This document shows positions 38,518 through 49,829 of a stretch of 64,000 bases of DNA, in pieces. Below the pieces are notes generated by a model. The model made no database searches. It saw only the letters and a program-made list of their open reading frames with translations, and was not told the DNA's origin. How positions within the stretch are numbered: the first letter of the stretch is position 1; every line of letters begins with the position of its first letter. The position numbers and the translations under genes were made by a program. This DNA is from Lichtheimia corymbifera B2541. Its lineage: Eukaryota; Mucoromycota; Mucoromycetes; Mucorales; Lichtheimiaceae. The stretch spans positions 62,001 to 126,000 of the forward strand of contig JNEU01000845.1 of NCBI GenBank assembly GCA_000697475.1, written 5' to 3'.

Positions 38518-41020
38518 ATGCCGATGGACGACAATGGAGCTACACCATACACAACATCACCTACTTCTCTATCACCACAACAAGAGGATGAACCATTGAC
38601 TTGGGACGGTCGTCGTGCTGCCATTCATTTCTCTCTTCCTGAACACCCCGTGGCTCATACTGGATACAGCTTTATTCAACAAGAACCATCATCACCACCA
38701 CCTTCTTTGTGGGAACGACTCGAAAATCACTTTTATCGCTTTTTTGACATATACAATCGATGGTTGGAAGAAAGGAAGCAGCAAATGCACAATGCACGCC
38801 AATTGAGAGGACGATCGCGAAGCTTGACCGAGATCCCTTTTTGCATGGCAGCCTTCATTTCGATCTACGCGACATTCATGTTGTTTCGTGGCCTTGGTAA
38901 GAGCTTCTCTCTATATGTGATATAGCATGATAGAATGGAGTGCTTACATGTAAACTATTAGCTGTTGATGGGTGGATAGTGGATCATCAAAATTGGGATG
39001 GAACGGGCCACTCCTTTGATAGAAACGCAGTTGCAGCTATCAATGCTCAAGAGAGAACCCTGGTGACATTGGCAGTTGTTTGTGGCGTAATCACATGGAT
39101 GTTTCTCATTGGAAAAACGCGCTCCTATATTTATCGCGCATCAAGATGGTGTATTTTGATGGCATGCATTCAAGGTAACTCAAAGGTCTGTGCGGCATAA
39201 AGACTTGGTGTAACATAACTTTTTCTGCAGGATTATCGAGCTTATTGGCGGTGATGGCATTCTCCCAACGATGCTCAGACAAAGGAATGGATGACCCGCA
39301 ATACGTTTACTCACGAGGTTTCTGGAGTTGTCTTGTTTCTGGCACATTGATGTTGGTGGCGACTTTTGGGTTCATTCTCGATTGGTTGCTATCATATCCC
39401 TATTCCGAGTTGACTCCCGCTATCAATGCATTGGTGCTCCCTGCTGTCATGGTGTGCTCAGTGGTTGCTATTGGTGCCTCAGTATATGCATTGCTCGAGG
39501 ATTGGACATACAGTGAGGCTTTGATCTTTTGTTGGACAGCCGTTACAACCATAGGTTAGTATTATTCATCATAGAGAAAATGATCATCTATGGTACTAAT
39601 ATGGTCGGACATCATTCTTGGTTTGAAGGGTATGGAGATATCGCGCCTAGTACTTCACAAGGGAAGATCTTCTTTTTACTTTATACAGCTGCAGGCGTTA
39701 GTGTGGTCGGCTATATGCTGCTTTCTATTCGTGCCGTTATCACAGGATCATCTTCAGATATTCTCAAGGTCAATCTCATGCGTGTTGAATCTTTACACGA
39801 TTACTCTCATCGGCAACATCAAAAATGGCTCGCTCGACATGATGCAGGAGTCAGCTACCCACAGTCAGGAAACAATCGAAGACCTACCTTTAACAACAAC
39901 CGTGCTCGTAGAAGGCTATCATCCAATGTCTCGACCTTCAGCAATTATACCATCAGCAACATCATAAACAACAAAGACCGGCAAATCCTTGTTCAAGTGA
40001 TCACACGTTCGGGTGTTGTGCGCATGACATTTACTCTTATACTATGCTGGTTTGGTGGTGCCGGTGTCTTTTGCCTTTTGGAGCATGATTGGTCTTATCT
40101 CGACGCTCTTTATTTCGCGTTTTGTACACAGTTGACTATTGGATTTGGCGATATTGTACCTCAATCAGTCGTATGTATAAAAGGATTCATGCATTCTAAT
40201 AATCTTTTATACTAACATTTGGTGATCAAAGCTTGCCCAAGAATTCTGGCTTGTGTATATCGTGATTTCTATCGCTGTGGCAGCGTATTTCATCAGTCTT
40301 TTTGGCGATGCTCTCGTGGAAAAGTTGCATATTCAATATGGTGATGACGACGATGGTGGAAGCGAATACGACGATTCAATAGATGATCCCACCGGAAATG
40401 AGCCAAGCTATATTACTCTCGCACGTAGTTTCGAAGATGATGATGATAATGACGAGCCTTCGCAATATGTATCTGAGACACCAGAGTCCATCCACGATAC
40501 CAGCAACAGCATGCATAGTTTTCCGACACCATGTCCTCGTCCTGGTAATGGTTCGGTTGCCTTATCGGAACGTGAACCACTTGTACGCTATGCGTCAATG
40601 CCAAATGTGGATCGAGGAGCAATACGTCGGCCTCCACGATTTGGAATATATCATTCGCCAACACGTTATATGAGCTACGATTCTACACAAGAAACCACGC
40701 CCATCATCCACCAACCTACACCATTGCCACCACCATTAAAGCATCCATATAGCCCTTCAGACATTTCAGCGCATACCGAAAATGGCGAAGTATCTGCTGG
40801 AGAGGTATGTGATTGGGATATCGTGATATTTTTCTTGGCTAATCGGCTTATACGCACCTCTATTATTATTATCATCTCATAGTCATCGAGATCGGATAGA
40901 GACCATTTATCATCACCGCTGCATCAACCTACACCACAATCATCACGGACAAAAAAGTCATCCAAGTATCTTCCTATAGCTGTCACCGATGATAACAAGA
41001 AAAACCGGGATCACCATTGA
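38518..41020 (+). CDS. TOK1: TOK1-type two-pore outward-rectifier K+ channel
   Basis: Six exons (38518-38896, 38962-39174, 39232-39554, 39629-40170, 40232-40804, 40883-41020). Eight TM helices can be counted in the fungal TOK layout of six, then two: examples are CMAAFISIYATFMLF, VTLAVVCGVITWMFLIG, FFLLYTAAGVSVVGYMLL and FWLVYIVISIAVAAYFISLF. Two pore loops carry the selectivity filters TTIGYGDIAP and LTIGFGDIVP. The first filter is cut by the intron 39555-39628, joining to give Gly-Tyr-Gly. The N-terminus (about 100 residues) and the long acidic, Ser/Pro-rich C-terminus are cytosolic. The channel would carry K+ efflux at the plasma membrane on depolarisation. Confidence 0.95.
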
Positions 41021-41265
41021 TATACCCTCCTTCTCCCCATCATTGTATGTAAATGATTGATTGACATGTACTCATTTGTAATATAAACAATGTTCCAATA
41101 GCATAATGGTGTTGGTGGTGAGCATGTGGGTAGTCTTCAAGTGCTATGTAGCATTATGGGGTGTCATTATTACGCATACAGGAAACATTGTATACTTTGG
41201 TCGTCATTGTTGAAATATCCTTGACTGATTCGTGCGGTGTGGCAATATTGATTTGTATATGCAGC

Positions 41266-42540
41266 ATGCTAGAAATGGGTGATCATACAATATCAGGTGA
41301 GGTGGTCTCCGCTCATTCTTATATCACCCCATCCATTGACTGGGACAATCATTCTTCTTTCCACAATCGATCTCTTTTACTTTCCATGTTTCAAGAAGTC
41401 CATCCACTCGTTAATGAACCTCCCTCAATAGCCATTGATAATCAAACATGTAACGACGACTCGTTTTCAATGACAATGACGGCAATAGCCGAACAACAAC
41501 AAAAGGAAGATAGCTTTTCTTCACAAATCCTTTCGCTACAGCATTTCCCATTGCCCAATTATTGCCGAGAAAGACGCCAATCTGTCAGTGCCGAATCGTT
41601 CGATCCCGATAACACATCGACACTGCACTTTACTCAATATCCCAAAACGTCGCATCAACGTGCACGGATAGACGCTGCTATTGCCAACAATTTTCTATTC
41701 CGCAGCCTGGATCCAGATTTGCGACAGCACGTTGTTGATACTATGGCTGAGAAACGCATCCCCAACGGCACCGTAGTAGTACAGCAAGGTAGTATTGGTG
41801 ACTTTTATTACATCATCGAAGAAGGCACCTTTGAATGCTATATCGAGGATCAACCTGATATGGACAATGCAGCTGATGACAAGTCAACGGCAAAAGTACA
41901 TCATCGTCACGTAGCAAGCTATGGATCCGGTGGCAGTTTTGGTGAGCTAGCGCTCATGTACAATGCTCCAAGAGCTGCTACGGTGGTGGCTACATCGGAT
42001 GCTGTGGTGTGGGTACTGGATCGAGTTACTTTCCGCTCGTTATTGCACGAGAGCATGGCACGCAAGCGACACATGTACGATGGTTTCCTTGCTCATATCC
42101 CGATTTTTCAATCACTCAGCTTATATGGGCGTCACAAGATTGCAGATGCCCTTGAAAGTGTCCATTTTGATGACAAGGATGTTGTTATGCATGAAGGTGA
42201 CAGCGGTCATAATTTTTACTTGATCGAGGATGGCGTTGCTTTATGCTACAAAAAGTCTTCCGATGGCTCCTTGGTTCAAGTCAACAAGCTTGGTAAAGGT
42301 GAGTGAATGCATGTATAATACATGAGAAAGGATAAAAGACTGATTTACAACTACTATTCAGGTGACTACTTTGGTGAGCTTGCAATGTTATATGAGAATC
42401 CCCGAGCAGCAACCGTAGTAGCCGATGGGATTTTGAAATGCGTTACTCTCAACAAAGGTGCATTCAACCGACTTCTTGGCCCTGTGATAGACGTTCTTCA
42501 ATGCAACTCGAAAAATTATCAAGATCTCAATGATGCCTAG
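41266..42540 (+). CDS. cAMP-dependent protein kinase regulatory subunit paralog
   Basis: Two exons (41266-42298 and 42362-42540), 403 residues. The pseudosubstrate-type inhibitor site RERRQSVSAESFDPDN is followed by two cyclic-nucleotide-binding domains, each with a phosphate-binding cassette (GSFGELALMYNAPRAATVVA and DYFGELAMLYENPRAATVVA), with the Glu and Arg contacts intact. It should hold PKA catalytic subunits inactive until cAMP binds. The N-terminus (MLEMGDHTISGEVVSAHSYI) does not show the usual dimerisation/docking helices, and no upstream in-frame ATG or exon supplying them was found. Mucorales carry several R-subunit paralogs; this looks like a divergent one. Confidence 0.93.
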
Positions 42541-42848
42541 TAGCAGTAGTCATCCATATCCCCCTATCACTTGCATATCAAATATTAGCTCTTTCCCATT
42601 ATCAAATCGCACTCGCATATAACCAATGAACATTAAAGCCATGCTTTTTCTCAATCTTTATGTGAGTGTAGTACTTGGCAACAGCAACAGCAACAAAAAC
42701 GTATCGTATCCATGATACAAGAATCAACTGACAACCACCAGCAATCACATTAATAGGATCTCAAACAGCATCACGTGTAAAACCCAGCCATGAATGCATA
42801 GACTTGCAATCCATCCCAGACCTCCTTTTCGATTTTACGTGTATACCA
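42541..42848. other. Intergenic, 0.3 kb
   Basis: Between the PKA-R stop and the Josephin gene start, both plus. AGCAACAGCAACAGCAACAAAAAC at 42682-42705 is a minor repeat. Nothing else seen. Confidence 0.4.
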
Positions 42849-43979
42849 ATGGACCTCGTCCCTTTTATTCATTTTGAAAAGGTACAATTGCTCTACCCTA
42901 TTCTCAATCGGGATGCTTATAGTACATTATTGAATAGCAAGAAGGATCGCTGTGTGCTCAGCATGCACTGAAGTATGTGCTAATCTCGCCCAACGCTTGA
43001 TTGCTCCGATTGACTTTGCTCACCATAGTGCATTACTTCAAGGCAGCTACTTTACAGCAGTCGATCTTGCGACGATTGGACAAAAGCTTGACGAGCGAGA
43101 GCGGGCCGTGGTGGGATCTTCAACGGCACTACAACAAGGCTGTAACTATGACGACTCGGGTTACTTCTCTATTCAGGTACGCGGTGTCCATCTGTTGCCA
43201 TGATGCATACGTCATGTTAAGGCATTATTTCATTTTGCATATCCACCACAGGTTATTCAAGAAGCACTTTCAGTATGGGATTTAGAACTGATACCATGGA
43301 GATCAGAAGAAGCTGAAGACGCACGAGATCATCCAGAGTAAGCAGGTTCATGGATAGGTCACATGATTGGATCCATTATTGACAACACCTCCCTTTACAG
43401 GAATCAAGTGGCGTATGTATGTCATCTCGATCAGCATTGGTAAATTGTATTGAAGACTTGAAACCATCAAAGTTGGCTCATGTATCCATCCATATCTACT
43501 ACACAGGTTCACTTTGCGCAAGTTTTCGGTTCCATGGCGATGGTATAACCTCAACTCCACTCAAAGCACACCAACACTTGTCAGCGAAACCTATCTTGGT
43601 ATGCTCCTGTCGCAGATTCAGAATGAAAGTAAGCAAGGAGTACATGGACATAGTTGAGGTATATTGTGGATGGTTACTCATTTTGTAATGGTGCTTAGAT
43701 TATTCAGTTTTCGTTGTACGTGGGACACTGCCAACATGCGAAGCCGACCAAATTGCACCCACGCTGCCGAACCCATCCACAGCACCAAAGGAGTCTCAAA
43801 CATCGTTCTCAGGGCAAGGATATTCACTTGTCGACAACGACACTGAAAATGACACAATCGACAATGAAGATGATGAGGAAATCCAATTGGCTAAAGCCAT
43901 CGAAGCCAGCCTACAACCCCAGGAGAAGAGTGTGGATATGGATGAAATGCGAAGGAAACGACTTGCACGTTTTGGTTGA
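42849..43979 (+). CDS. Ataxin-3-like Josephin deubiquitinase
   Basis: Seven exons (42849-42881, 42938-42972, 43029-43176, 43252-43337, 43401-43439, 43507-43628, 43699-43979), 247 residues. The Josephin domain starts FIHFEKQEGSLCAQHALNAL with the catalytic cysteine, followed by LLQGSYFTAVDLATIGQKLD and GYFSIQVIQEAL. The catalytic His is in LDQHWFTLRKF and the Asn in WYNLNSTQ, so the triad is complete. After a Thr/Pro linker comes one ubiquitin-interacting motif, DEEIQLAKAIEASLQ. The family trims ubiquitin chains on proteasome and p97 clients. There is no polyglutamine tract. Ataxin-3 is missing from many yeasts, so its presence fits a basal fungus. Confidence 0.95.
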
Positions 43980-44128
43980 TAGTACCACTTATATAATGAG
44001 TTATTTACATACAAGCATCCATAAAGTAAAATTTAACAAAACGACTGATTGGATTTATTGGCGTCTTTGATCAATGCAATACACGATGTTACAGTATATA
44101 GCGACAATTGGAGGAGGAGGACGACAAC

Positions 44129-44400
44129 CTAGTTGTTGGCATTCTGGGTCATGCTAAGGTTATCTTCTTTCTTGGTGCTACCGAAGGCATTAATGCCACC
44201 ATTGCCAATCCCGACACCAGCCTATAAACATAGTAAATATGAGCAACTGCTTTATGTACAGCAACAGCAGTAATACATACGAGACCACCCTTAGCAGAGC
44301 TGTCACTGCCACGGGTACCGCCTTGTTGGACTTGGCTGATGTCACCGGCAGAGACAACAGCAGCGAGGAGAGCAATAGCAAGGAAGAAAGTGGCCTTCAT
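44129..44400 (-). CDS. Small secreted protein, MTQNAN family (copy 1)
   Basis: Two exons (44400-44281 and 44221-44129), 70 residues. The signal peptide is clear: MKATFFLAIALLAAVVSAG, with a likely cut after VSA. The mature peptide begins GDISQVQQGG and is rich in Gly, Ser and Asn (GIGNGGINAFGSTKKEDNL). It ends MTQNANN and has no cysteine, so it is not a hydrophobin or a disulfide-rich effector. The intron falls directly after GGL. The second copy 2 kb away shares the start of the mature part, the intron site, the 93-nt last exon and the MTQNAN end. A TATA-like box lies about 90 bp upstream of the ATG. Function unknown. Confidence 0.8.
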
Positions 44401-46168
44401 TTTTGAGAGTGCTTGAGAGTTGAGAGATTGGTTGGAGAGAAAGATATTGAGTTGTGGATATCGTTTTCAAGGACTTCAACCCATCGCTCTTTTTATACCT
44501 TTCAAGACATTCCCAGAGTCGCGAATATCGAGTTATTTTCTTTGTCTTTGACGTTCCCATTCCGTTCTTCATCATTACTGCCTAGATTACCCCTGAGATC
44601 CTGTTTTAGCACTCACAAGCTTTCTTCTCATTGTCCGATCAACATCTTCCCAAGATGATGGCGTAATACAAGTCTTCCTCCTCTTTGTTGCTGACGACAA
44701 TATAACCAATCGCCCTTCTGGAAATAGACGCAACGAATCAATTTCAATAACATTGTGAGATATCAAATGGAATGTGCGAATGATTGCTTTTTGATGGTTA
44801 TCCTTGTTGAATGCTTGGTCGTTTTTCTTTATTCCTGAGTCTCGCCATGCTTTAGAAAGAAAATGTTGTTTACCGTTTGTGCTACCACGCGTGACATGTT
44901 TGTATGAAAAAGGGGTGACTCTTGAACAGGCCATTGATGTTGACCTCCTAACGTTCCTTCAGGGGCATTCATACAACTTGCCATGCCCGTGCCGGTAAAT
45001 GAAGCTTATCATCACATAGCATTGGCCATGGCAGTTCCCCGAAATAGTTAGCCTTGCTACGGCTCAGCAACATTTATACAACGAGAGACACACCCGTGAT
45101 GGGTGCGTTGCCAGGATCATGCATTACATTCGTGTCATGAAGGAAATGAAGAGCACGTACAGCTCTCTTTGACGAGTTGAAGCCATAGCATTGATGATAA
45201 AAATAACTTGTGCGCTCCACCTTGTTTTTACAACATCAACAACCACGCGTTCAGATACGCTACATGCGGTTGTAGCTGGTGTAATAATGTTTCTTGACTC
45301 CTTGAACCTTACAATCCCATCTTGTCAGCTTTTCCTGATTGGCTCAAACACATTAACATACACTCACGTGGTCGGCAACTCGGCGTGTAAGTAATGTCAT
45401 GCAGCTGTAGTGACACAGACTGTTGACGGCGACGATTTCCCCTTGAATCAATCAAGCGCATTCCTGTTACCGACCAAGAATTTTACGTACACACGCCGGC
45501 CGATGCCGAAGTTATTTTGTCAGGATAAACAATAGCCGTTGTTACCCTACAAATCGCTCTCAGATAGTGCAAAGGGGTGATTTCTCAAACAAGATGTTGT
45601 ACAGTATTTTTGCAACATGACAACGTGGTTTGCCTAAAGCCTAATACTGGGACATGCATCGCTTCCAACACCATTATGGTAGTCACGAATCTCGTTCCTA
45701 AATTGCTATATGCCAGGTGATCAATGGCAACAAAGTTAAGGCGCTGCATCAAATTCGTGAGAAAAAGGAGCTTGACTATAGCAGCTACCGCTATAGTACC
45801 AAGAGTGACAAGCATATTGTTGCCACCTCCAGCAAACGCGTTTAAAAAGTGATCACATAAATGGGCATGAGCTGGTGCCTTGATGAGGTATGATTCTTGC
45901 ATTAAGCAAACAATTATGCAAGGGCCTAGCAACACGCAAGGGCACCCATGACCTTTGTTGTTGCTGTACAGTAGAACGATTGATCCGAGAAATATAGAGC
46001 ACGGAGTAAAGTAATAGCGTTGACCACAAAAGATAAAATGTATATTGAAAATGATATAAGTTTATTCACTACAGAGATGAACATGATGATGCTAGTCTTG
46101 CTTATGGGACAGTATAAGAGAAATTGTGTCCATAATAATCATGGATGGAGAGAGACGGAGAAGAGATA
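44401..46168. other. 1.8 kb between the two secreted-protein genes
   Basis: The first 150 bp are the promoter of copy 1. The rest has a minus-strand ORF at 44587-44934 (115 codons) and a hydrophobic one at 45585-45935. Neither has a motif, start context or splice evidence I trust. No repeat joining the two copies was seen. Confidence 0.4.
44489..44500 (-). promoter_or_regulatory. TATA-like box of secreted-protein copy 1
   Basis: On the minus strand this reads AGGTATAAAAAG, about 92 bp upstream of the ATG at 44400, with a pyrimidine-rich leader in between. This spacing is normal for a fungal TATA promoter of an inducible or highly expressed gene. Confidence 0.5.
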
Positions 46169-46531
46169 TTAAGCATTTGCGTTTTGGGTCATGGTTGTGC
46201 TCGAAGACTTCACTTGTTTGCCAAGGATATTAATATCACCATTAAGAGCAGAGAGACCAAGCTGTATAATCTATGGTTAGCATATTGAACTACGTTGAGC
46301 CTTTGTAAACGCAAAACTTACCAGGCCACCGATACCCGAGTTGTTGTTGCCAGGAGCACCAGCAGATTGGACTTGAGTAATATCACCACCCTTGCGAGGT
46401 GCAGGTTCGTCACCGCCATGGTGGGATGGGTGATCATGGTGTCCATGGTTGGGCTTGTCCTTGTGATGGCAGGGGGCACCAAAGGCAATGGCAAAGATGG
46501 CAAAGAGAACGAGAATAAATGTGGTCTTCAT
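46169..46531 (-). CDS. Small secreted protein, MTQNAN family (copy 2)
   Basis: Two exons (46531-46322 and 46261-46169), 100 residues. Signal peptide MKTTFILVLFAIFAIAFGA is followed by an extra His-rich, metal-binding-like insert (HHKDKPNHGHHDHPSHHGGD) with one cysteine that copy 1 lacks. Then comes the shared core: GGDITQVQSAGAPGNNNSG and GGL at the intron, with the last exon giving LGLSALNGDINILGKQVKSS and ending TMTQNANA. Both copies have a last exon of exactly 93 nt and the same intron position and phase, so they are duplicates. No recognised family. A role in the cell wall, on spores, or in metal handling is only a guess. Confidence 0.8.
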
Positions 46532-46644
46532 AGCGAGAATACAAGGAGTGTAAGGGTAGTTTGAGTAAAAGATTGGAAAGAGCGCGTGTATGAGAGTGTA
46601 AGAGTTGTTTGAGATAAAGAAGATTTGTTTCGATTCGAAACAGC

Positions 46645-46658
46645 CTTTATATATAGCT
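46645..46658 (-). promoter_or_regulatory. TATA-like box of secreted-protein copy 2
   Basis: On the minus strand this reads GCTATATATAAAGG, about 120 bp before the ATG at 46531. The leader between is CT-rich, as in copy 1. Confidence 0.5.
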
Positions 46659-47151
46659 TTGGATGAAAAATGTGGTCGTCGTTACGTTTCGCTCATCATC
46701 TAAATCATCCTGTCGTGAACCTCCTTGTCTGTAGCAAGCAGCCTCCTCCCTTGATTTGGTTTCTCCGCACAGTTGAACCTGTCTCCTTAAGATTGAACTT
46801 CTTTTACGTACGTGTAACGATCGTCTTAAAAATAGGCGTTCATGGTCTTCGAATGGAATTTGTTGCCAAACAACCGTGTACAATGTTTGGTATCTTGCGT
46901 ACGTGAGGCTGTTGACCACAAAATCAAACTTGTGGGATAAGATCGGTTGGATTAAAGCAGCAAATTGACATGTTTATTGTGAGATATCATGTCCATTGTC
47001 TCTGATATGATGGTGTTTCGGACCCCTTACAGTGTACATACATGGTGACTTTTAGGGAAGGAGGTGCCCAACTGCACTTATTTGCGTGTATGTTTAGACT
47101 GGGCGAGATCATTCATATAATAATCCGCCTCCTGATTTTGGATCGAAGTTT

Positions 47152-47153
<2 letters not shown>

Positions 47154-47187
<34 letters not shown>
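47154..47187 (+). repeat. (GT)17 microsatellite
   Basis: An uninterrupted GT dinucleotide run of 34 bp in non-coding sequence. Likely polymorphic in length; no function inferred. Confidence 0.95.
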
Positions 47188-47189
<2 letters not shown>

Positions 47190-47779
47190 TAGTGCACCTC
47201 CTTCTTCCTCAATATCCGTATTCACACAGAAGGGCAATTCCCTTTTTGATTTGATCTGTCAATTCCCTTGACTGTCCATGGTTCCTTTCTAGGAGATAAG
47301 GGGTGATGCAAGCACAAACTTGGTCGACTGACATGGTGCATAGCTGAAAGCCTATTACCTATCTTGACTATTGAAGCGTGAATTTTCATTTAACTTGCTT
47401 GAACTATGCTTCTCACCTTCCAGAGTTAAGCATGGATCATCATTTGACCCCTTTCTTGCAACGTGTTCCTTACCATATCGCTTGTTTTCCTTCAAACAGC
47501 CTGTGTATCGACTGTCATTCCAGACAATGCTATTATTAGCTTGCTCCTACTACTGTAACTACATCCAGGTTCTCTTGAATGCCGAAGCTGTGGTATCAGC
47601 GAATTCCTAAATCTCACTATCACCCTGTCATATGCTCCCTCATCCATGTATGCTGTATAATTTAACCTACGTTATTCCAAAGTCTAGATCCCATCGTATA
47701 TCACACTCCTTCATCGTATTTTGGTCGAGATCACTTTGAGAATGAGAAAGGTATAGGAGGGATGCTTTATTACATTTGG

Positions 47780-49235
47780 CTATTGGCCTAGTGCAGCATG
47801 TACAGCAGACGACGAAGGGTCATCTACATTGACGTCGCGTACATTTGTTAAAGAATCATCCATTTTGAGGAACACTTCACTACCGCTCTTGACTACAACA
47901 GGGGGATGGATATATTTCTTTCTATATTCGTCCAATTGCTCCAATCCGATATCCGACCCACCAGTGACGAGCACCACCACATCACTCGAAGTCGACAGCG
48001 ATGGAAGAATGTCGCGTATGATTTGGGTGTAACAAAGAGATAATCCTGCACCAGCAGCCGGTTCCACAATCATCCGATTATCCTCTAAATAAAGTTATGA
48101 GTATCTTCATGCCATACCATGTACCCTTCTCCTTTGCCATTTACCTGCAAAAAGTCGTACAGCATCGGCAGCCATTCCATCGCTTACTGCAAACGGTACC
48201 ACGGGATGTGCTAAACTAAGCTCCAATGATTTCGAACTAACCGACTTGGCAGCCAAACTTGAAGCAATCGTTGTGAGCTTGGGTAACGTCACCAGCTTCC
48301 CTGCAACAACCGATGCTTGAAATGCATTGCTTCCATGTGTCTCAACGGCTATTACTGGTACTTCTTTCCAACCGATCTCTTGTAATCCTGTGATAACGCC
48401 GTTCAACAAACCGCCGCCGCCAACAGGACAGATAATTGCTGCCGGGGGACCATCATGTAACTGCGTTTTGAGCTCTTGCACAATTGTTGAATAGCCTTTC
48501 CAGAGATGCTCATGATCTGCGCACGGTACATAGATGCTATGGATTCATTAGCATCCCTTGTGTAGGAACATCCATGAAATAACCTACCCATTCCGCCGAA
48601 CTAGTTTCCTTGCATGTGCTTCAGATGCAGCCCAATCCTAGGAATCAATATGTATCAATTGCTTGATCTTTATCTTGAGATGCACATCGATCATTACCTC
48701 TCCATAAAGAATAAGCTGTGATCCATCACCACGAATTGTCTCGCATATCCGCTCCTTGGTCGCTTTTGGGACAACAATCAATGCCTCGACGCCCAATTGA
48801 CGTGCGCAATAAGAGACAGCAAGCACTGTATTCATTCCAGATCCGCATACGAACTGAGTATCCGTTCCTCGTGTTTGGACGGTGCGATAACAAAAGTTGC
48901 CAATGCCTCTATCAAGCCATATCATATGTCATTCGTTAACAACGTGTAAACTTCGTTATGCACCCTATGTATCCAAGGTATCGCTGCAATTCCAAGGTTT
49001 CCTACCTCATTTTCACCGATCCCGATGGTTGGATGTTCTCCATTTTGTAGAAAATATTGCTGTTGAAGTTGGTTGGCGGATTCTGTCAAAGGCATGACAT
49101 GCGTAGTTGCAGTGGACGTCCTTACCAGTTAAGTTTTAAACTGAGGTTAGGCGCATGGAGCAATGGCGTTGGGACATGAAGCGTTTGTGTATCTTCCATG
49201 GTTGGATTCTCGTCGTCTGAGGAGTCATCGATCAT
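47780..49235 (-). CDS. Serine/threonine dehydratase-like PLP enzyme (Cha1/SDS type)
   Basis: Six exons (49235-49126, 49059-49006, 48908-48698, 48637-48588, 48536-48145, 48084-47780), 373 residues in continuous frame. It opens with THVPTPLLHAPNLSLKLN-like substrate-side sequence. The PLP lysine motif is ENIQPSGSVKMRGIGN (Lys53), and the phosphate-binding glycine loop is CPVGGGGLLNG. The tail has EPAAGAGLSL and LVTGGSDIG. The asparagine loop, normally SSGGNAG or SAGNAG, reads CGSGMNTV here: Asn81 is kept but its neighbours differ. Such enzymes deaminate L-serine or L-threonine to 2-oxo acids. Substrate choice may be altered. A start at the internal Met13 (MEDTQTL) is also possible. Confidence 0.88.
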
Positions 49236-49829
49236 GAGTGGTGCGTAGTTGTACTTTGAAACAAAGCAGCAGCAACAATGATCCACACTAAGTTAAATCC
49301 GCCCGGGCTTACATGCTCAGACACTGTCTGATCCCTTCGAGCTGTAGCCTATCAGATATATAGTTATCTTTCATTTTCTTATATAAACACCACTCTTCTT
49401 ATTACTGATCACGTGCTTGTAATATCTGCATAAATGTTGTTTATGGGGTGATACGGCTCTTACCTTTGTGCTATCCTTATCTATTGTCGGTATTCCTTAT
49501 CCTCCTTGTTCTCTGATCTATTCTGTGTGATGTGGTGTGTTACGTAGGAATCCAGATTCATATCTTGAAGCAGCTTATTCTAGCTCATGTCTTTCAGTAT
49601 ACTTGCATCGTATAAAATGGATACTTAAGTCGAACAACTTGGACGAACATTGTATCGAAACATATTCTCGCTCTTCACTATATCCATCTACTACTTTGAA
49701 AATCAATAACAGAGTCACTTTTATTATTGTACCATCCAAGCTGTAATCCAGAAACAATACGAGGAAAGGAACAACCTAGCTAAGTCCAACTGAAGGATAA
49801 TACTACACAATGCTTATCAGTGAGCTACT

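Larger units (their letters stand above)
46532..47779. other. Intergenic, 1.25 kb
   Basis: Promoter of secreted-protein copy 2 and 3' flank of the dehydratase gene. Includes the (GT)17 run and a TATA-like box listed separately. ORFs such as 46647-46919 (-) and 47371-47610 (+) show no motif. Confidence 0.4.

Noticed and set aside
44587..44934. 115-codon minus-strand ORF (ends RRKLVSAKTGSQG)
   Set aside because: Reads somewhat like protein, but two frames look equally good and there is no family, promoter or splice support.
45585..45935. Hydrophobic 116-codon minus-strand ORF
   Set aside because: Hydrophobic composition without helix pattern or motif; probably chance in AT-rich DNA.
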